Positions 43,027 through 43,195 of a stretch of 43,195 nucleotides of DNA are shown here, piece after piece. The stretch's first letter is position 1. Every line of letters begins with the position of its first letter. This DNA is from Flavobacterium columnare NBRC 100251 = ATCC 23463. Its GTDB lineage: Bacteria > Bacteroidota > Bacteroidia > Flavobacteriales > Flavobacteriaceae. The notes beneath the pieces are model-generated. The model had not been told where the DNA came from and made no database searches. It was given only the letters and a program-made list of their open reading frames with translations. The DNA lies in contig NZ_PCMX01000004.1 in NCBI RefSeq assembly GCF_002530675.1, positions 1 through 43,195 of the forward strand, read 5' to 3'. The position numbers and the translations under genes were made by a program.

Positions 43027-43195
43027 ATGAATAATATTCAATTCAATTTTAACGTAGATGAGTTTAATTCTATTTTTCCTTTTCATATTTTAATTGATGA
43101 CCAATTAAAAATCATAAGTTTAGGAAAAACATTAAATAAATTACTGCCTGAAATTGAGTTAAACACATATTTTATAAAATCATTTAATTTTCAAA
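43027..43195 (+). CDS. H-NOX-associated (HNOBA) protein, 5' part, probable histidine kinase
   Basis: The first 56 codons, cut by the window edge. The start MNNIQFNFNVDEFNSIFPFH, then ILIDDQLKIISLGKTLNKLL, matches the HNOBA PAS-like domain, whose opening FPFH and following I-I-x-x-G are characteristic; the same domain precedes the cyclase in soluble guanylate cyclase. In bacteria it is normally the N-terminal sensor of a histidine kinase that receives the NO signal from H-NOX. The kinase domain itself is outside the window, so the enzymatic class is inference. Confidence 0.78.
   Translation, partial: MNNIQFNFNVDEFNSIFPFHILIDDQLKIISLGKTLNKLLPEIELNTYFIKSFNFQ

Noticed and set aside
1..43195. CRISPR array, prophage, toxin-antitoxin or anti-phage defence island
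   Set aside because: No regularly spaced repeats, phage structural genes, integrase, or recognisable toxin or defence proteins were found in any frame.

Overview
The window is AT-rich chromosomal DNA from a member of the Flavobacteriaceae. Three things point there: Bacteroidota-type promoters (TTG, 19 bases, TAnnTTTG), three proteins with C-terminal type IX secretion (T9SS) sorting domains, and lineage-typical families (DUF4254, the DUF6427/DUF6341-type pair beside upp and purD, NAD-dependent threonine dehydrogenase of the short-chain type, ISAon1-type transposase). A 761-residue secreted chondroitin AC lyase-like PL8 enzyme makes the Flavobacterium columnare group a plausible source, but this is inference. 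There is no prophage, CRISPR array or plasmid function. Most of the window is core genome, with small accessory patches around the tRNA genes and in some intergenic regions.

Layout. 1-1.6 kb: a secreted PIG-L-type deacetylase with a discoidin domain. 1.8-2.9 kb: an orphan PaaE-type flavin/2Fe-2S reductase. 2.9-5.6 kb: an LPS-type glycosyltransferase group (GT9, DUF4254, GT90). 5.6-8.9 kb: upp, two small-family membrane proteins and purD. 8.9-17.0 kb: a surface-polysaccharide block. A CapK/PaaK-like ligase faces a compact six-gene minus-strand operon that begins with the PL8 lyase and continues with rfbC, rfbD, a UDP-glucuronate decarboxylase, a WcaJ-type initiating sugar-phosphate transferase and a GT2. 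17.2-21.2 kb: a conserved protein with a nucleoside-phosphorylase-like C-terminus and an M13 metallopeptidase. 21.3-28.1 kb, plus strand: SCO protein, LRR protein, class I fumarase, T9SS M1 aminopeptidase and RseP. 28.1-29.2 kb: two identical tRNA-Asn genes, a decayed ISAon1-type transposase and tRNA-Asp. 29.2-37.1 kb: an NTF2-like protein, threonine dehydrogenase, a lipoprotein, mfd, a possible ACT-domain protein, YraN and an LD-carboxypeptidase. 37.6-41.7 kb: metG, an inverted-repeat element, a broken secretory reading frame, ferritin, a small Cys/Lys-rich protein and a HAD hydrolase. 42.0 kb to the edge: a receiver protein, a stand-alone H-NOX haem sensor and the start of an H-NOX-associated (HNOBA) protein, probably a histidine kinase.

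How genes may work together. The strongest functional units are (i) the lyase-led polysaccharide operon, where a secreted glycosaminoglycan-type lyase is packed 2 bases ahead of sugar-nucleotide and initiating-transferase genes; (ii) the H-NOX / HNOBA / receiver group, an NO-sensing two-component pathway whose H-NOX appears to lack the distal tyrosine used for O2 binding; and (iii) ferritin with a cysteine-rich small protein 8 bases downstream. Several intergenic regions hold long perfect inverted repeats. Some are clear terminators; others lack a U-tract in the useful direction or enclose a promoter -7 box and may be operators.
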